NCBI GenBank assembly: GCA_020216745.1
Contig: JAIWNQ010000167.1
Span: 1-10,129 of the forward strand
DNA from: Candidatus Hydrogenedens sp.
Lineage (GTDB): Bacteria > Hydrogenedentota > Hydrogenedentia > Hydrogenedentales > Hydrogenedentaceae
Direction: 5' to 3'
Length of the DNA: 10,129 nucleotides
The position numbers and the translations under genes were made by a program. Shown here one piece after another: positions 1 to 8,600 of the stretch; position 1 is the first letter of the stretch; every line of letters begins with the position of its first letter. A model generated the notes under the pieces. It made no database searches. It worked only from the letters and a program-made list of their open reading frames with translations, and was not told where the DNA came from.

Positions 1-54
1 TATCGAGCAAAAGTTATGAATTTAGTTGCACGTATAGCACAAGGTGGCTCATAA
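1..54 (+). CDS. C-terminal tail of an unidentified upstream gene (partial)
   Basis: Frame 1 is open from the window edge to a TAA at 52-54 and encodes 17 residues ending in LVARIAQGGS. The stretch reads as an amphipathic helix with a short polar tail, as expected for a protein C-terminus. It lies on the same strand as the following genes. It is far too short to assign a family, and an open frame of 17 codons is weak evidence alone. It could also be non-coding sequence. The gap to the next gene is 83 bp of very AT-rich DNA. Confidence 0.4.
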   Translation, partial: YRAKVMNLVARIAQGGS

Positions 55-98
55 AAACTGATGTATTTTGTTCATAGTAATTATTTATAGATATTATC

Positions 99-126
99 AA
101 TTAGTAATTAATAATTAGTAATGATA
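99..126. repeat. Two-copy 14-bp AT-rich direct repeat upstream of the deacetylase gene
   Basis: AATTAGTAAT occurs at 99-108 and again at 113-122, giving two units of a 14-bp period that end just before the deacetylase start. The surrounding 55-137 is almost pure A/T and probably holds the promoter of the plus-strand gene group, but I see no convincing -35/-10 pair. The repeat could be an operator or simple low-complexity sequence. Nothing in it decides between these. Confidence 0.35.
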
Positions 127-137
127 AGGTATGTGGA

Positions 138-1055
138 ATGAGCAGAACCGCAATCATTTTTCGGGAGGAAGCACTTCGCCATGATACAGGTCCTTTCCAT
201 CCAGAAAGTCCAGCAAGACTTGAGGCTATTTTAGAATCTTTTGAAAAATATAATATAGACCCACCAATATTGGACATAGAACCTGCAAAACGAGAAGATC
301 TATTGAGAATTCATACCGCACACCATGTAGATACTATTGAGAAAACGTGTAAAGGAAATCTTGAATATCCTGACCCAGATACTGTAATGGGGGAAGCGTC
401 ATGGGAGTCCGCATTGTTGGCAGTTGGAGGTGCTATCTCTGCTTGTAAGGCTGTGTTAGAAGGAACCTACGATTGTGTGTTTGAAATCATGAGACCACCA
501 GGACACCATGCAGAACATAATCGGGCAATGGGTTTTTGCTTGTTTAACAATGTGGCAATAGCAGCACGATGGTTAACAGATGTGGCAGGATTAAAGCGAG
601 TTGCCATCTTTGATTTTGATGTCCATCATGGAAACGGAACACAGAAAGCCTTTTATGATGATGATAGAGTTTATTATGTAAGTATTCATCAATTCCCTCA
701 TTATCCTGGGACAGGTTTCCCTGAGGAGAGGGGGAAAAACAATACAAATTTAAATGTGCAAATGATGCCAGGTGTGCCAGAAGAATTATGGCATTCTGCA
801 ATGGAAAATTTAATATTGCCAGAATTAAAACGATTTGCCCCTGAATTTTTAATTATATCTGCTGGATTTGATGCACATCGTAAGGACCCATTAGGAAGTC
901 AGAACTTGGAGGAAGAAGATTTTGCAAAATTAACCCGTGCTATAAAAGGAATTGCGGGTGGTAAAGTAGTATCTGTTTTAGAAGGTGGATATAACCTCGA
1001 AGCATTAGGGGAATCATGTGTAGCACATTATCTCGCATTGAAAGAAGATAGTTAA
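138..1055 (+). CDS. Zinc-dependent deacetylase of the HDAC/AcuC/acetylpolyamine amidohydrolase superfamily
   Basis: This 305-residue protein is a full-length, single-domain arginase-fold deacetylase, predicted cytoplasmic because no signal peptide is visible. Family landmarks are in order: N-terminal FHPESPARL (20-28), RPPGHHAE with the tandem active-site histidines (H123, H124), DFDVHHGNGT with zinc ligands D161 and H163, SAGFDAH with the third zinc ligand D245, and EGGYN with the transition-state tyrosine (Y285). All catalytic positions are intact, so it should hydrolyse acetyl-amide bonds. The 'GFDAHRKDPLG' and 'PGTGFPEERG' blocks are those of bacterial class-II-like members. Substrate cannot be read from sequence: acetyl-lysine protein, acetylpolyamine or acetoin-related roles are all possible. 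The start is preceded by a weak AAGG at 126-129. It leads a co-directional group with the beta-helix and membrane-protein genes. Confidence 0.93.
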   Translation: MSRTAIIFREEALRHDTGPFHPESPARLEAILESFEKYNIDPPILDIEPAKREDLLRIHTAHHVDTIEKTCKGNLEYPDPDTVMGEASWESALLAVGGAISACKAVLEGTYDCVFEIMRPPGHHAEHNRAMGFCLFNNVAIAARWLTDVAGLKRVAIFDFDVHHGNGTQKAFYDDDRVYYVSIHQFPHYPGTGFPEERGKNNTNLNVQMMPGVPEELWHSAMENLILPELKRFAPEFLIISAGFDAHRKDPLGSQNLEEEDFAKLTRAIKGIAGGKVVSVLEGGYNLEALGESCVAHYLALKEDS

Positions 1056-1111
1056 TGTGTGATAAGTGGAACAATGTATCTAAAAAATAGTGTGTTTACA
1101 GGATAAAGAAT

Positions 1112-2422
1112 ATGATGACCCGACGGGAAGTGTTGCGAGATATGATAACCGCTGGTAGTATTTTTTTTCTACCACCACATAATCGTATTTATGCAAACAG
1201 CGGTTCTTATATATCAGGTGATAAACAAAAAGGGGCTTCTGAACGTCAACAATATCGGGTTGTCATTGGGCAGGAAGGTAGTAATGCTGATTTTTGTGGA
1301 AATACGGAAAAAGTTATTCAGGCGGGGATTGATTCTGTGGCAAGATATGGAGGAGGAATAGTTCAGATATTGCAGGGGATTTATCGGTTTTCCAATGCTG
1401 TTTATTTGACAAGTCATATTAAACTTATTGGGAGTGGGTCATCTACAATTTTTGTAAAAGAACCATCTATAGAAACAGAGTTTACGGAAGATGCGGATTG
1501 GTATGAGCAATGTATAACAGTCAAACATCCAGAACAATTTAAGGTTGGCGATGGTTTATGTATTCGGACAAAAAATCCTCATCATGGGGGAATGGATGTT
1601 ATTAAGAGAACTATTATCGCTATTGAGGATGACAAGTTAATATTAGATAAAGCATTACGGGATAATGTCTGGCTTGGACAGGAAACGACAATCGCTACCT
1701 TATTCCCTTTAATAAGCGGAGAATTCGTTGAAGATATTGTTATTGAAAATCTTGTTTTGGATGGTAATAAGGAAAATAATTTGTTTTTAGATGGAAATTA
1801 TGCAGGTTGTATCTGGCTACAGGATTGTAATGAGGTTACAATTCGAAATGTAGAAGCAAGAAACTACAATGGCGATGGAATAAGTTGGCAAATTGTTCAT
1901 GATGTTGTGGTAGATAATTGTTTTTCTCATGACAATACAGGGTTAGGTCTACATCCAGGGTCGGGTTCACAAAGACCAAAAGTAACGAATAATCGAATAG
2001 AAAATAATGATATTGGAATCTTTTTCTGCTGGGGTGTACAAAATGGAATTGCAGAGAACAACCGACTGGAAAATAACCGTATCGGTATATCAATAGGCCA
2101 TAGGGACAATGATAATCAAATTCAAAAAAATAAGATAGTGAATTCTGTTGATTATGGTATTTTATTTCGGGAAGAATCAGAGCGATTTACAGCAACAGGT
2201 AATAAAATTAGGGAGAATGTTATAGAAAATTTGAAATCGGATAAAGGAGTTGGAATATCAATTGAAGGACTTACTAAAGGCAACGAAATACAAGATAACA
2301 TGATTCGGGAAAGAAATAGTCAAGGTGATAAAATAGGTATCAAAATTGGTAAATTGGCAAAAGAAAATATTTTAAAAAATAACAAGATAGTGGGGTTTAA
2401 AAGAGACGTTGTAATAGAGTAA
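1112..2422 (+). CDS. Tat-exported right-handed parallel beta-helix protein (pectate-lyase/NosD-like fold)
   Basis: The 436-residue product starts with a twin-arginine signal, TRREVLRD at residues 3-10, then a short hydrophobic stretch (11-21) and a possible cleavage after IYA (26-28). It is therefore predicted to be exported folded. Residues about 57-115 match the usual N-terminal cap of pectate-lyase-3 type beta-helices: a helix, then YGGGIVQILQGIY and KLIGSGSSTIF. From about 200 to the end the sequence is a ladder of coils such as 'VTNNRIENNDIGIFF' and 'IAENNRLENNRIGISIGH'. Distinct motifs stand out: GDGISWQ (254-260), GLHPGSGSQRP (279-289), CWGV (306-309), GISIGHRDNDN (325-335) and LFREE (351-355). 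I recall this motif set from uncharacterised beta-helix proteins of Planctomycetes-type bacteria. A lyase, epimerase or glycan-binding role is inference. AGGA at 1100-1103 supports the start, with a second ATG directly after it. It lies 56 bp after the deacetylase gene. Confidence 0.85.
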   Translation: MMTRREVLRDMITAGSIFFLPPHNRIYANSGSYISGDKQKGASERQQYRVVIGQEGSNADFCGNTEKVIQAGIDSVARYGGGIVQILQGIYRFSNAVYLTSHIKLIGSGSSTIFVKEPSIETEFTEDADWYEQCITVKHPEQFKVGDGLCIRTKNPHHGGMDVIKRTIIAIEDDKLILDKALRDNVWLGQETTIATLFPLISGEFVEDIVIENLVLDGNKENNLFLDGNYAGCIWLQDCNEVTIRNVEARNYNGDGISWQIVHDVVVDNCFSHDNTGLGLHPGSGSQRPKVTNNRIENNDIGIFFCWGVQNGIAENNRLENNRIGISIGHRDNDNQIQKNKIVNSVDYGILFREESERFTATGNKIRENVIENLKSDKGVGISIEGLTKGNEIQDNMIRERNSQGDKIGIKIGKLAKENILKNNKIVGFKRDVVIE

Positions 2423-2455
2423 CATACTCTTTATTTGAAACATAAACTTTGAGAT

Positions 2456-2460
2456 GGAGG
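2456..2460 (+). promoter_or_regulatory. Ribosome binding site deciding the membrane-protein start
   Basis: GGAGG at 2456-2460 sits 5 nt before the ATG at 2466. The in-frame ATG at 2454 overlaps this Shine-Dalgarno and has no good site of its own, so 2466 is the more likely start. Confidence 0.75.
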
Positions 2461-2465
2461 TTGTT

Positions 2466-4616
2466 ATGGAGAGTTCTCCTTCTTTGTTCCAAATCATTCT
2501 TTGGGAACTCCAAAGATTCGCAAATCAAAACGACCTAAGATATTTAGTACCATCGTCCACAATTCTTATTATTATTGGTTTAGTATTACTTAATCGAAAA
2601 TGGATTATTTCGTATGTAGGTGCTACATTATCTGGTGTAATACGGGGTGTGTTAATGGCGATGTTGTGTATTTGTGCTTTTCTTGCGGTCGGTAATTATA
2701 TTGATAGTTTCGGACAATGGCGGTATGGGACGTTCTTTAATGCTTATGAGTTTTACCATTATTATATGGGTTCTAAATATGCAAAAGAAATTGGTTATAC
2801 CCGTTTATATGCAGCCAGTTTGATTGCGGATGATGAGACAGACCGTAAGTATTCCAATTCAGATAATACCATTCGTAATCTTGCCAATGGCATGTATATT
2901 TCCGTCGATGAAGTTCTTAAAAATAGAGACCAGTATAAAAGCCGTTTTTCGCCAGAACGTTGGGAAGAATGGTTGAAAGATATTCGATTTTTTAAGCGAG
3001 AACTAACGACAAGTCGTTGGAACAACGTTCTGAGAGATAAAGGATACAATGCAACCCCTGTTTGGTCTATGTTGGTAGGAGGTTTTTTAAGTAATCCTAT
3101 CTCTACCGAGAATCGAAATCATATGTTGATGTTGGCTTCGTTGGATTTGGTGCTTATTGGAATTACAACATTAATTGTTTTGTATGCGTTTGGACTTCGC
3201 CCAGCGATGTTTATGCTTATATTGATTGGAACACACTATATGATGCGGTTTTCACACATGAAAGGGGCTTACTTGAGAACTGATTTTGCAATGTGTCTGG
3301 TTCTATCTGCCTGTATGATAAAATTAAATCATTATAAATGGGCAGGTTTTTTTACAGCATACTCTGTTCTTTCTCGTGTATTTCCTGCCGTGTTTTTATT
3401 CGGGCCAGGGGCACGTTTGTTTTGGGACCTCTGTAAATTATTGCGGGTGGCATATGACGAATTGAAAATTCGTTTTTATGACCAAAAACAAAGACGTATA
3501 GTTCTACTGTCTATTTTTATTGTTAATTTTATTATCTCATTGATAATAAGTCTTATCTTGCGAAAATTCCCATCGAGTTTATTTGAAAGTTTTACAATTC
3601 CTTGGCCACTCCCAATATTTGTGCACCTCATTATCACAATTCCACTTATTTTGTTTGGTATGTTGTTATTCTGGGTAGGTGTATGGGGATATTTTTTTAA
3701 TCGAATGGAGCGTCATTGGGTACATTATTTTGTAACTTTTATCGCTACATTAGCCATTTTATTTATCTCATCGTTTTGTTATTATGGTGGCTTATACCAG
3801 TGGAGGGATTACGCAGATAAAATAGGTAGGCATAGCAAAGATATATCACCATGGCGTGTCGGATATAAATATATTTTTATTGCACAGTACCCGAAAAATT
3901 TAGATTTAAAGCAATCCCTAAAAGATGTAGCTAAAATTTTTGGAAATGCCTTGTTGGGACGTCCCTACATGACAGGAATATCCGAACAACCTACGAACCC
4001 ACCTTCTGCAAATCCATCAAAACCACAACCAGTGACAAAGCCTTCAAATACAGAGAATTTAGATTTTGCATCTGCTATGAAAAAGGTTATTTCGCCTTGG
4101 AAGACATATACGCGAAGTATTATATATAAGGAACAAGCACGACGTTGGTGGGTTACAATGGCAATTGTATTGATTCTATGCCTAATTGCATCACGACGAC
4201 TTTCTCCTTATGAAAGTTTTGTGTTCGGTTTTGTCCCATGTTTCTTTTTAGTCTCACCCACTTATTATTACTACATCATGTTAGCAGTACCTTTATTATT
4301 TTTCTCCCCTAAATCGGATTATATACCCCGTGCTATTGCAATTATCTGGTTGTATATCACTGCTATGGCTGGCTACTTCTTCTATACCATGTGGGAACAG
4401 GAATTCCCAACATATTATTGGTTAGGGTGTATGCTCTTTGTCCTATGTATTTATATGCTGATTATCGCAATGTTGAACAGCCTTCCTCTTGAATATCTAA
4501 AACCATGGCTTTGTATGATTAAAAGGTATATATTAGACTGGTTCAAAACAAAGAAGGGTAATGATAATGAACCCCCGATATTAGAAGAACAAAAAGAAGG
4601 AGATGTAATTTCATAA
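2466..4616 (+). CDS. Large polytopic membrane protein, probable GT-C type glycosyltransferase
   Basis: From the ATG at 2466 the protein has 716 residues. Numbers below are in this frame. I count roughly 11-13 membrane segments: about 30-44, 48-76, 222-243, 245-258, 271-286, 290-314, 344-366, 380-406, 417-441, 561-576, 581-613, 618-641 and 651-671. A soluble loop of about 145 residues (77-221) follows the first two segments and contains HYYMGSKYAKEIGYTRLY (98-115). GT-C enzymes usually carry a large loop with acidic residues near the N-terminus. YLRTDF (269-274) and SRVFP (303-307) also resemble motifs of GT87-like and related lipid-linked-sugar transferases. A Pro-rich soluble insert (about 508-529) lies in a second long loop, and the tail is charged and cytoplasmic-looking. 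The GT-C label rests on topology and short motifs only. A polymerase, ligase or other envelope membrane protein is possible. The 43-bp gap to the beta-helix gene suggests co-transcription. Confidence 0.72.
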   Translation: MESSPSLFQIILWELQRFANQNDLRYLVPSSTILIIIGLVLLNRKWIISYVGATLSGVIRGVLMAMLCICAFLAVGNYIDSFGQWRYGTFFNAYEFYHYYMGSKYAKEIGYTRLYAASLIADDETDRKYSNSDNTIRNLANGMYISVDEVLKNRDQYKSRFSPERWEEWLKDIRFFKRELTTSRWNNVLRDKGYNATPVWSMLVGGFLSNPISTENRNHMLMLASLDLVLIGITTLIVLYAFGLRPAMFMLILIGTHYMMRFSHMKGAYLRTDFAMCLVLSACMIKLNHYKWAGFFTAYSVLSRVFPAVFLFGPGARLFWDLCKLLRVAYDELKIRFYDQKQRRIVLLSIFIVNFIISLIISLILRKFPSSLFESFTIPWPLPIFVHLIITIPLILFGMLLFWVGVWGYFFNRMERHWVHYFVTFIATLAILFISSFCYYGGLYQWRDYADKIGRHSKDISPWRVGYKYIFIAQYPKNLDLKQSLKDVAKIFGNALLGRPYMTGISEQPTNPPSANPSKPQPVTKPSNTENLDFASAMKKVISPWKTYTRSIIYKEQARRWWVTMAIVLILCLIASRRLSPYESFVFGFVPCFFLVSPTYYYYIMLAVPLLFFSPKSDYIPRAIAIIWLYITAMAGYFFYTMWEQEFPTYYWLGCMLFVLCIYMLIIAMLNSLPLEYLKPWLCMIKRYILDWFKTKKGNDNEPPILEEQKEGDVIS

Positions 4617-4621
4617 AGGTA

Positions 4622-5533
4622 TTAAGGATTTGTAGAATGTTTAAGTAGAAAAAGTTTTAGTGTTTCTTTGAATTGCGATGAGAGAGGTGCTGTAATATGG
4701 TCTTTTCCTTTTATAATGGTTAATTCCGATTGTGGTAGGACATTTTTTAGGTTTTCTGCCCCTTTCCGTAATGGGTCATGTTCTCCTACAACCATACATG
4801 TAGGAATGTTAATCTTTTTTATTTCATCCTCATTCACTTTGAGTTCGGGAACACCCTTTAATACACCAATTAATGCTTTGGGGTCATTAAAAAACCGTGT
4901 TAATATTTTTACCCACAGTGAATGGACTATTCCAGGTTTCCTTCTGCTCGTATCAAGATGTGTACTTACAGGTTCAATACCTGAATTATTCTCTAATTTT
5001 TTGATTAGTTTGTCTATTGCTGAAAAGAAATGATTTCGTTCTGGTAGTTCCCAGCCTGAACCGAGAGGAGATAAACTAATTACTCGGTCAGGATAAAGTG
5101 TAGTTAATTTAATAGCAATAAAGCCTCCCAATGAGTAACCAACAATATGTGCTTTGTCTAATTTTATATAGTCCATTAAGTTGATTATGTCTTTAACCAT
5201 TTTTATTCCATATTCATCCGAAGTGTGTGGTTTGGAACTAAGACCATGACCCCGTAAATCAACTGCAATAATTCGGAAGTTAGGTTTAAGGGAATCAATT
5301 ATTCCGGGTCTTCGCCAGTTAAGGTCAGCATTAACCGCAAATCCATGTATTAAAATGATAGGTTCTCCATGCCCTTCATCTGTATAATGAATTTTTATTC
5401 CCTCTAAATCAAAATATTCTCCTTTTGTTCGATGGGTAATTGTATAGTAGATGAACAATATAGAAATAATAAGAATAAAAACAGAAAAAACAAATAAATA
5501 TAAAACTATCTTTTTACATTTAAACATATTCAT
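4622..5533 (-). CDS. Membrane-anchored alpha/beta-fold hydrolase
   Basis: The 303-residue product starts with one hydrophobic segment (about 9-31) after a short Lys-rich N-terminus, so it is probably held in the cytoplasmic membrane with its catalytic domain outside. It then follows the classic alpha/beta-hydrolase order: LIHGF oxyanion-hole strand (61-65), DLRGHGLSS (92-100), nucleophile elbow GYSLGG with S134, acid VGEHDPL with D253, and histidine KGKDHITAP with H279. The triad is complete, so it should be an active esterase, lipase-like or C-C hydrolase. Substrate is not readable. A cap region lies around 155-235. GGGGGAG on the minus strand (5542-5548) supports the start at 5533, and M3 is a less well spaced alternative. 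It lies 67 bp downstream of the protease gene in the same direction. Its stop is only 5 bp from that of the convergent membrane-protein gene. Confidence 0.9.
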   Translation of the reverse strand: MNMFKCKKIVLYLFVFSVFILIISILFIYYTITHRTKGEYFDLEGIKIHYTDEGHGEPIILIHGFAVNADLNWRRPGIIDSLKPNFRIIAVDLRGHGLSSKPHTSDEYGIKMVKDIINLMDYIKLDKAHIVGYSLGGFIAIKLTTLYPDRVISLSPLGSGWELPERNHFFSAIDKLIKKLENNSGIEPVSTHLDTSRRKPGIVHSLWVKILTRFFNDPKALIGVLKGVPELKVNEDEIKKINIPTCMVVGEHDPLRKGAENLKNVLPQSELTIIKGKDHITAPLSSQFKETLKLFLLKHSTNP

Positions 5534-5600
5534 TTAATTTTCTCCCCCAAAATTTTTAAATGAAAATTATGAAAAACAAAAATTTCTTTATTTTTTTTTT

Positions 5601-8600
5601 TCATATTTTAGGGCAGTAATCATCTTCTCCAACACCAGGACAGGCATAATAGCCTCCTGAGTTGAAGAACTGAATAAGTCGCAGGAGTTCTGATAAGTCA
5701 ATTTTCCAATCTTGAGGTTTGTAATCGGAAGTGTGGGGTGGGCAACCATAATCTGTCCCTTCGCCAGGGGCATACCCATCTTCAGAGCCTTGTTGACAAT
5801 GATAACTACCGAAATTAAAGAATTGAATAACACGGAGAAGTTCACTCAAATCTATCGTACTATCATTATTCTTATCCGCACTATGATATGAAGATATAAC
5901 TTCCCCTTCTGTATTTCCTTCTAAAACCCCTTCGTTACCCCCTTCAGAACTACCTTCAGCAGTACCTTCTACCGTTCCTTCTACGCTTCCTTCACCTTCC
6001 TGCATACCTTCCCCTTCAATAATACCTTCCTGCATACCTTCCCCCCCTTCAGGTATTCCTTCTCCTTCGGTTACCCCTTCAGGAGAGCCTTCATTAGTGC
6101 CTTCACCCTCAATAGTACCTTCCCCTTCTGGACTTCCTTCGCCTTCCAATACCCCTTCCAATATCCCTTCTCCCTCAGTTATCCCCTCTCCTTCGAAAGT
6201 CCCTTCTATAATGCCTTCACCCTCAATAGTACCTTCGCCTTCCTGCATACCTTCACCTTCAGAGGTCCCTTCTCCTTCGGGTAACCCTTCAGAGGAGCCT
6301 TCATTAGTGCCTTCCCCTTCGATAAGACCTTCCAATATACCTTCCCCTTCATAGTTTCCCTCCCCTTCAGGGGAACCTTCTATTATCCCTTCACCATCTG
6401 CACTTCCTTCAGAGAGACCTTCGCCTTCCATGCTTCCTTCCGGAGGACAAGGACCTGTGGATATAATTAGGTCTATAGAGGAACCATAGGGGACTTCAAC
6501 CCCAGCAGATGGGGTCTGATTGACCACCGCATTTGCTGGGATTGTATCATTACAAGAATACTCAATATTTCCAACAGTTAATCCACTGGAAATAATTTGA
6601 TTTTCTGCTTCTGTATAGTCCAGTCCCAATACATTAGGGACAATAACCGGACAGAATCCAGACGATACCACCAGGTTTACTTGTGTCCCTGCGGGAACGG
6701 ATGTCCCTGCCTGGGGTGATTGCGAGATAACCGAGTCATCAGGCACGGAATTACTGCAAGTCCAATTGGTTTGTCCTTGGGTTAAACCTGCAGAAGTAAT
6801 TGTATTTACTGCCTCTTGTAAGGTTTTGTTTACAACATTGGGCACTGTAACATTTACAGAGTCACCTGATATGGAAATGTCATCAATATTCCAACCTGCG
6901 TAGGTATCGCTATAGTCGGTAGGACCCATCACCCAACGGATGAGTAAGATGGGTTTACGATCTGCAATAGTGGAGATATTATAGGTTTTTAAGGACCAGG
7001 AATTTTCTTGTATTGTCCCTGATGTGTGGTTCCAGATTGTAGTCCATGTTGTCCCGTCTGTACTTACATCAATCCGTGCATGATCATAAGAAGATGATTC
7101 AATGCCTAACCAACGATAAAAAGATAGTGTAATATTTTGGGCATTAGAACAATCTATTGGATGGGAAGTTAAAGTTTCTTCACCCATATCATTTTCATAG
7201 GTGCCATTCAAGTTATAACCATAGACATATTGACCTGTATATCCTGAGGATGGGTCACCATCTAAGCCTGCAGGTTTACCAAAAGCCCAGTTTCCTGTTT
7301 TTTCCCAGCCAGGATCGCTATTTAATGGGAATGAGATAGGTACTGGATAAGCTTTTTTAAGTTTGACACTGAAATTTTGAGTAACTTGTGTTGAGGTATT
7401 GGTAATAGAAAAGTTTTTGGTATAGGTTCCTGATTGAGCAGGGCATTGGGTAACTGTCAATTGAATTGTTTTTATTTCACCTGGGCTTAATGTCCCCGAT
7501 GAAGGACTTAATGTAATACCTTCATCCACTGTTGATGTCCAGTTAATATTGTATTCACTTATATTTTCAAGAGTAATTCCGATGGAGGAGGGTGATATGA
7601 AATTGTTGGAACTCAAGTAAAAGAGTAAATTTTGTTGAGGGGTTACCAATAATAAATCGGTAGGTGTCCCATACTCAATATAGTCCGCTCCATAACCAAT
7701 TTGAGAGGAACCATACGCAATGTAGCCATAGCCGTTGTCACCCCAAGAGGGCCCCCATGAATTTCGGATAATAAAAGAGCCTCCGCCATAGTTATCATCC
7801 CAACCAACAATTACGACCATGTGATTGGGCAAGGCTTTTGAATCCATATTGTCGTTATAAACCCCCCCTTTATAGGCTAAGAAAGATTCCTTGGCTTCCA
7901 TGGATGCGACAATAGGTCCATAATGATATATAGCAGTTTTGAGGGCATCAAGAGAGGGTATCCCTAACATGGGTCCTACATAATGCCAGTCATTAATGGT
8001 ATAATAGTGAGGTTTGGGGCAACGACAACTACTACCATAACCCACATAAGGATAATCGGTTTCAAGGACGGCACCATATCCACCACACGAATCCGTCCTG
8101 CTTCCTTTATGCCAATCATGAGCGGAGATACCCCCATCACAGCCATACCAGAACAAGCCCGTGGCACAGTCTACTAGCCATTGTTCGGATAAATCTACAT
8201 TTATACCATCTTTAATCTTGATGGCACATTCGAGTGCTCCAACTGTAGCGAAAGCCCAACATGAACCACAGTCTCCTTGGTCTCTTATAGGGGGTAACCC
8301 ACCTGGCGTTTTTTCTCGCCAATCCCAACGAGAGGGTAATTTCTCTGTCGGGATGACGGGCTTATTTGTGTAAGGTTGTAATTCATCTAAATATTGAGGG
8401 TCAGGGGGAATATAGCCAGTTAGCTGATTTAAACTTCTCTGTGTTGCAGAAGTTTCTCCCACCTCAAACGTCCAATTATTAATTAATGCCTCCTCTTTTA
8501 GCCTTTGAATATCTTCCTGTGATAACTGTGCATTTGAACTTGTTGTAACAAGAAACATAAGCAAAGAAAGAATAGCAGGAAAAACGATAGAATATACTTT

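Noticed and set aside
5550..5585. AAATTTTT/AAAAATTT inverted repeat between the protease and hydrolase genes
   Set aside because: Pure A/T stem with a 20-nt loop, unlikely to be stable; expected by chance in this composition.
5588..5845. Minus-strand 85-codon open frame overlapping the protease 3' end
   Set aside because: It overlaps the strongly supported dockerin-like coding region in another frame and has no recognisable features.
6097..6354. Plus-strand open frame encoding a Pro-Ser repeat (PSPS-type) protein
   Set aside because: It is the antisense reading of the Glu-Gly linker codons of the protease; the repeat keeps the opposite strand open. No ribosome site or separate support.
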